NCBI RefSeq assembly: GCF_001952855.1
Contig: NZ_LPNO01000052.1
Coordinates: 295,369-359,368, forward strand
Source: Pseudomonas sp. ATCC PTA-122608
Lineage (GTDB): Bacteria; Pseudomonadota; Gammaproteobacteria; Pseudomonadales; Pseudomonadaceae
DNA length: 64,000 nucleotides
Reading direction: 5' to 3'
How positions within the stretch are numbered: the first letter of the stretch is position 1; every line of letters starts with the position of its first letter. The notes under the pieces were generated by a model. The model saw nothing but the letters and a program-made list of their open reading frames with translations. It had not been told where the DNA came from and made no database searches. The translations under genes were made by a program, and so were the position numbers. Positions 60,766-64,000 of this stretch are shown here, one piece after another.

Positions 60766-60790
60766 CAAAAAGCCTCCCCGTTAGGAGGCT
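60766..60790 (-). terminator. Rho-independent terminator
   Basis: Minus strand GCCTCC-TAACGG-GGAGGC plus T5, overlapping the stop of the gene at 60781. Confidence 0.85.
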
Positions 60791-61101
60791 ACAATTTCTG
60801 TTTCAATCAACGATTTTATTTGCTTAGGAGTAATGATTTCACCACCGTAGAAAATCTGAATCTGTCTATTTTTCAGTTTACGTAATTTAACTCCAAGATC
60901 GATAATCATCAATCTACTGACTCCACCCCAAACCTTTACGTTGAATCCTTCCAGCATCATCACCACTTCACCTGCACAATCCTTCCAGAAATCGCCATCG
61001 CATTGGTAGCCGTATTCAGTAGCGATTTCGGTAAGTATATTAAGGATTGGTACAAAGCGTTGTTCGTAGTCTGAGTCAGACTTGAATGTCATTTTTATCA
61101 T
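60781..61101 (-). CDS. Hypothetical protein, 106 aa
   Basis: Unrecognised soluble protein (RFVPILNILTEIATEYGYQC; GVSRLMIIDLGVKLRKLKNR). Start at 61101 fits the promoter distance; an ATG 9 nt later is possible. Confidence 0.62.
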   Translation of the reverse strand: MIKMTFKSDSDYEQRFVPILNILTEIATEYGYQCDGDFWKDCAGEVVMMLEGFNVKVWGGVSRLMIIDLGVKLRKLKNRQIQIFYGGEIITPKQIKSLIETEIVAS

Positions 61102-61136
61102 GGGTAAATTATTTGGTTATGAAATAAATTATACCA
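61102..61136 (-). promoter_or_regulatory. Element-type extended -10 promoter, SD-less leader
   Basis: TGG-TATAAT, 26 nt from ATG 61101; leader TTATTTCATAACCAAATAAT plus TTACCC. Confidence 0.68.
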
Positions 61137-61145
61137 AACGAAGAA

Positions 61146-61171
61146 TGCAAAATTCGCCGTTAAAGCGAATC
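61146..61171 (-). terminator. Rho-independent terminator
   Basis: Minus strand ATTCGC-TTTAACG-GCGAAT plus TTT, 15 bp after the stop of the gene fragment at 61185. Confidence 0.65.
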
Positions 61172-61184
61172 ATTTATCACATTT

Positions 61185-61350
61185 TCATTTTTGGCCTATC
61201 TGGTTCTTCTCGACCAGCGCTGGCTCAGCAAAAACGTCCATCACACGCTTGGCGTAGGAGTTCTCAAAATCAGCAAATCTGTTTTGCACGATGAATTCGT
61301 TCTTAAAGCTAAAAACCGGAGCGTTACGTTGAAACCCTGACTTAGATCCC
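61185..61350 (-). pseudogene. 3' part of a backbone gene split by the MFS/CGNR block
   Basis: Reads NAPVFSFKNEFIVQNRFADF, ENSYAKRVMDVFAEPALVEK, then NQIGQK and stop, followed by a terminator. It has no promoter of its own: upstream is the end of the MFS gene. The matching 5' end is probably the promoter plus first eight codons at 63327-63382. Confidence 0.5.
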
Positions 61351-62556
61351 ATCTCGACTTTCAGCAAGACTTGTTCGAGCATCCAACACGCCGTGCGACC
61401 GCAGTAGAAATAAAGAAAGTATTAATCCAAGCAGGCCTATTGCCCCGAAAGACAACCATGTCTCAGCAGGACTTCGATTTAACACCAGCCAGCTTCCCAC
61501 GTAGTACCCCGCACTGCCTCCCAGCGCTCCCGCCGCGTTCAATACGCCGAAGCAAGCGCCCTGACTCCCTTCTGGGGCTAGCGATGCAGTCATTGTCTCA
61601 AATGCAGGAAGCAGGATCGTCTCGATCATCGTATAGACGACCATAAACATCAGAAACCAAATAATTCCTGGCAGCATCGACACGCTTGCGAACGCAACAG
61701 CGGCGGCCAGATAGGCACCCATCACTAGCGATACCGGTCTTGATTCCACCAATTGTCGCTTGAGAGCAGTTAGGAAGATTAGCCCGACTACCCCGTTAAT
61801 CACATACAACGCTGACGCTGCGTGAGGCCCCGCCATCTTTGCGGCGTAAACGGGAAAAGCGACATACAGCTGTGGAAATAGAAAAAACCACGGTAGAGCG
61901 GCCAGCATCAATCTCCATAAGCCTCGATGACTACCTGCAGCCTTCAATGCCTTCAAGATCGGTTGAGATTCAAACGAAATGGTGGATGCAGGTTTGGTTA
62001 ACGCTGAAACGGACGCTAGTCCTATGAACAACGCCGCACTTATCGCAAAAGCCCAGCGAATATCCAGCATTCCCGCAAGGCCACCGATGATAGGCCCCGC
62101 TGCCGCACCAATATTCAGCATCTGGTTATTGGCCGCAAAAACCCGAGAGAGTAGTCCCTTGGGCTGCTTGCCAAACACAGCGTATACCCCGCCTTCGTAG
62201 CACGCGACACCGGTTCCTGCCAGCATCGCGGAGCCTACCCACCCGACTACGGAGTCGAAGATGCAAAAGCCTAGAAATCCTATGCCGCGCAGACCGAGCC
62301 CAACTGTAACGAGCCCATGCGAGCCTAAACGATCAGCAATGACCCCCGTCAATAGCGGAAGAAACTGCGCGCATATTAGGTTCGCCGACATCACCGCAGC
62401 CAGAGCAGCAGCGCCGAATTGGAGCTGTGCAGACATATAGATGGCCAGCAATGGAATGGTCATGAAGTGCGAGGTGTTCATCATCCCCTGCATCACCAAC
62501 AACCTGCGAATGGCGGCGGGCAATGCTTGTGATGAGGCAATCGGGGGATTGAGCAT
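61342..62556 (-). CDS. MFS efflux transporter
   Basis: 404 residues, 12 TMs, with the MFS motif GVIADRLGSHGLVTVGLGLR between TM2 and TM3 and GAAAGPIIGGL in TM5. Probably drug or metabolite export from the cytoplasm. Divergent from a CGNR zinc-finger regulator, with a perfect 11-bp inverted repeat between them. Clearly GC-richer than the element around it. Confidence 0.87.
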   Translation of the reverse strand: MLNPPIASSQALPAAIRRLLVMQGMMNTSHFMTIPLLAIYMSAQLQFGAAALAAVMSANLICAQFLPLLTGVIADRLGSHGLVTVGLGLRGIGFLGFCIFDSVVGWVGSAMLAGTGVACYEGGVYAVFGKQPKGLLSRVFAANNQMLNIGAAAGPIIGGLAGMLDIRWAFAISAALFIGLASVSALTKPASTISFESQPILKALKAAGSHRGLWRLMLAALPWFFLFPQLYVAFPVYAAKMAGPHAASALYVINGVVGLIFLTALKRQLVESRPVSLVMGAYLAAAVAFASVSMLPGIIWFLMFMVVYTMIETILLPAFETMTASLAPEGSQGACFGVLNAAGALGGSAGYYVGSWLVLNRSPAETWLSFGAIGLLGLILSLFLLRSHGVLDARTSLAESRDGI

Positions 62557-62567
62557 GTTGCGGCTCC

Positions 62568-62596
62568 GTAACCATCAATGATAGTTTGATGGTTAC
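62568..62596. promoter_or_regulatory. Operator-like inverted repeat
   Basis: GTAACCATCAA and TTGATGGTTAC, perfect 11-bp arms separated by 7 bp, in the 75-bp gap between the divergent MFS and CGNR genes. Very likely the regulator's binding site. Confidence 0.75.
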
Positions 62597-62631
62597 TCAG
62601 ATCCTTAGCGATTGCAATCAAGGGTTACACT

Positions 62632-63195
62632 GTGCAGATCCATAACCAAGCAGCCCCCGGTAAGCTCGAAGAGGTCAGACGCTTCATCAATACATGGTCC
62701 ATACCCAACCAAACCCGCATCGAAACAGACCTATTGCCGCCATTGGTTTCCGATCCAATTGCGTGGGAACGCGAAGTATCAGTGTGCCCCCTCCAATCCG
62801 GAGATAGCCTTGAGACACTTCTGGCACTGCGCACAGACCTTCGTAGGACCTGTGCAGGCCATAGCGAAGACCGCGATGCACTAAACCCATGGTTTGAGCA
62901 GACACCTCTGATTGCCCTTGTGAGGTCCACCGATGGCGGCACGGCTACCCAACTGAAACCGTCGCAAAACACTTACGTGGCGTACATCCTCGCCATCGTC
63001 GCGAATGCCATCAACTGCGCTCAATGGTCGCGGCTAAAAACTTGTGGCGATTGCCAGTGGGCATTTTACGATCACACACGCAGCGCCAGTAAGCGTTGGT
63101 GCGGCATGTCTAAAGGGGGGCCACAAGGGCGCGCCTGCGGAACGATAGCCAAGGTCCGTGCTTTCCGAGAGCGTGAGGTACGCAAGGTTCGCTGA
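62632..63195 (+). CDS. CGNR zinc-finger transcriptional regulator
   Basis: 187 residues from a GTG with AAGGG 7 nt upstream. The C-terminal CGNR-type zinc finger reads LKTCGDCQWAFYDHTRSAS, KRWCGMSKG, ACGTIAKVRAFRERE; the name-giving CGNR is CGTI here, and there is a Gly/Pro-rich insert before it. The N-terminal part is the family's ligand-sensing domain. Likely controls the divergent MFS gene. Confidence 0.82.
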   Translation: MQIHNQAAPGKLEEVRRFINTWSIPNQTRIETDLLPPLVSDPIAWEREVSVCPLQSGDSLETLLALRTDLRRTCAGHSEDRDALNPWFEQTPLIALVRSTDGGTATQLKPSQNTYVAYILAIVANAINCAQWSRLKTCGDCQWAFYDHTRSASKRWCGMSKGGPQGRACGTIAKVRAFREREVRKVR

Positions 63196-63235
63196 CCAAA
63201 CGTTAGGCGCGGAGACTATTTCTGACCATTTTTAG

Positions 63236-63321
63236 TCGGTCGTCATTGTGGTAAGCGCTGGTCCAGTCGAAAGCAGCCGGACCGTCAGTACGAATCAACT
63301 GAGTGGTTAGTGGCAATGCAA
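63236..63321. repeat. Four 22-23-bp-phased 18-mers, second candidate transposon end
   Basis: Units at 63236, 63259, 63281 and 63304. The outermost, TGGTTAGTGGCAATGCAA, is close to TGGTCAAGTGGAATGCAA at 60015 and in the same orientation. Downstream of the CGNR gene and immediately before the broken gene start at 63350. Confidence 0.6.
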
Positions 63322-63326
63322 ATACC

Positions 63327-63350
63327 GTACTTGGTTTTTAGATCTGCCAT
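63327..63350 (-). pseudogene. 5' end of a split backbone gene
   Basis: ATG GCA GAT CTA AAA ACC AAG TAC (MADLKTKY) follows a standard element promoter and then runs into the transposon-end array, where the frame soon stops. The continuation is probably at 61185-61350. Confidence 0.5.
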
Positions 63351-63382
63351 AGTGTTTTGTTTTTTATGAAGTAATCATACCA
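63351..63382 (-). promoter_or_regulatory. Orphaned element-type promoter
   Basis: TGG-TATGAT, 23 nt from ATG 63350; leader TACTTCATAAAAAACAAAAC plus ACT. Now reads into the inserted block. Confidence 0.58.
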
Positions 63383-63401
63383 TTTGCCAAATGGCGGAAA
63401 C

Positions 63402-63425
63402 AAAAACAGAGCCTTTCGACTCTGT
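63402..63425 (-). terminator. Hairpin terminator
   Basis: Minus strand CAGAG-TCGAAAGG-CTCTG followed by TTTTTG. Confidence 0.65.
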
Positions 63426-63488
63426 GTTTGCAAACTACATAACTACATTATTTATGTTGCTTACAAATAGTAGCATTTAATAAACGAA

Positions 63489-63511
63489 GAAAAAGCCATT
63501 TAAGGCCTTTA
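63489..63511 (-). terminator. Terminator of the 117-aa gene
   Basis: Minus strand AAAGGCC-TTAAAT-GGCTTTTT just after the stop at 63514. Confidence 0.7.
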
Positions 63512-63513
63512 TT

Positions 63514-63867
63514 TTATCTTCCGAAGAAAATCATTTTTATTTCGCTGATTTCAAAGTCGGCAAATACGATTCCATGAAATTCTTTCATCTGAGATTTTGC
63601 GTATTTAAAGCACTCAATTTTTGATGGGGGTTCAAGGGCTAGCGTCCCATCGAGTCTCAAATCAAATTCGCCATCTTCATTGAGATAATGCTTTTCAAAT
63701 GCATAAGCGTAGAGCAAGGCTTTATCAACCATGTCCAGCCTTGAACCCTTCATATCTTTAATGCGCTTTTTACCGGTTTCGTTCAGCAGAGAAATGCCAT
63801 TGTAAACAGGCTTATTTTTCTTCAATTCACTTGCATCTACTTCTTCCATTCTTATTTTATATTTCAT
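63514..63867 (-). CDS. Hypothetical protein, 117 aa
   Basis: Unrecognised, charged (MKYKIRMEEVDASELKKNKP; GKKRIKDMKGSRLDMVDKAL). Backbone promoter and terminator on both sides support it. Confidence 0.63.
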   Translation of the reverse strand: MKYKIRMEEVDASELKKNKPVYNGISLLNETGKKRIKDMKGSRLDMVDKALLYAYAFEKHYLNEDGEFDLRLDGTLALEPPSKIECFKYAKSQMKEFHGIVFADFEISEIKMIFFGR

Positions 63868-63907
63868 TTCGATTTACTTTATCTGGTTTTATAATCGAAT
63901 TATAGCA
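63868..63907 (-). promoter_or_regulatory. Element-type extended -10 promoter, SD-less leader
   Basis: TGC-TATAAT, 31 nt from ATG 63867; leader TCGATTATAAAACCAGATAA plus AGTAAATCGAA. Confidence 0.62.
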
Positions 63908-63943
63908 TTTTGGGCTACCAGAATTTAACTTAACAAAATTAAT

Positions 63944-64000
63944 TCACCCAATAAATTTTAGACCGGTACGTCCTTGTGCATTTCGTTCCACGTCTTCTTT
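63944..64000 (-). CDS. Partial gene at window edge (C-terminus)
   Basis: The minus strand is open from the window edge to a stop at 63944, encoding KEDVERNAQGRTGLKFIG. Too short to identify; it shows the element continues past the window. Confidence 0.45.
   Translation of the reverse strand, partial: KEDVERNAQGRTGLKFIG

Noticed and set aside
63203..63212. GTTAGGC as an integron attC core (also near 59757)
   Set aside because: Only one 7-bp core is seen at each place, without the partner core and paired inner sites an attC needs, and there is no integron integrase in the window.

Overview
The window looks like a chromosome segment of a fluorescent-type Pseudomonas (1 to about 18,240, GC-rich) joined to a large AT-richer integrated element that fills the rest and runs off the right edge. 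The host call rests on paired REP sequences typical of these genomes, a complete fecIRA locus, an sdaA/sdaC serine-catabolism pair and a DUF3509 protein.

Host part. 75-6347 is a minus-strand iron module: TonB-dependent receptor, FecR-type anti-sigma factor, ECF sigma factor, and the DUF3325/PepSY/DUF3649 membrane set. Divergent from it is fecI-fecR-fecA (6507-10369). Then come a LysR regulator divergent from a 14-TM MFS pump, a ribosome-hibernation protein, a second LysR regulator divergent from sdaA, sdaC, a REP pair, a DUF3509 gene, and the 3' part of a psiE-family gene that stops at the element junction near 18,240.

Element. A large serine recombinase sits against the junction, so psiE is probably the integration target. 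Inward lie a ParA ATPase with a small partner gene and clusters of short iterated motifs; two large DotA/TraY-type membrane proteins (25212-27563 and 39763-42882); many small secreted or membrane proteins; a LexA-boxed umuDC pair; three tandem N6-methylase-like genes; and a mobilisation operon (53997-57700) ending in an HxH relaxase and preceded by 34-bp-phased repeats that are a good oriT candidate. No conjugation ATPase or coupling protein is seen, so the transfer machinery is either continued beyond 64,000 or incomplete.

Backbone versus cargo. Twenty-one element transcription units (or remnants) start with the same extended -10 promoter (TGN-TATAAT or near variant), usually 23-31 nt from the ATG and followed by an A/C-rich leader with no Shine-Dalgarno sequence. 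Gene blocks lacking this signature look like cargo: a PD-(D/E)XK nuclease, a putative defence operon (GIY-YIG nuclease, DUF4145-Sel1-SEC-C protein, Mrr-like nuclease), an AbiC-like membrane protein, and two blocks near the right edge (57.7-60.0 kb; 61.35-63.3 kb) bounded by 23-bp-phased arrays that look like transposase-binding ends. The second block (MFS pump plus CGNR regulator) appears to have split a small backbone gene.
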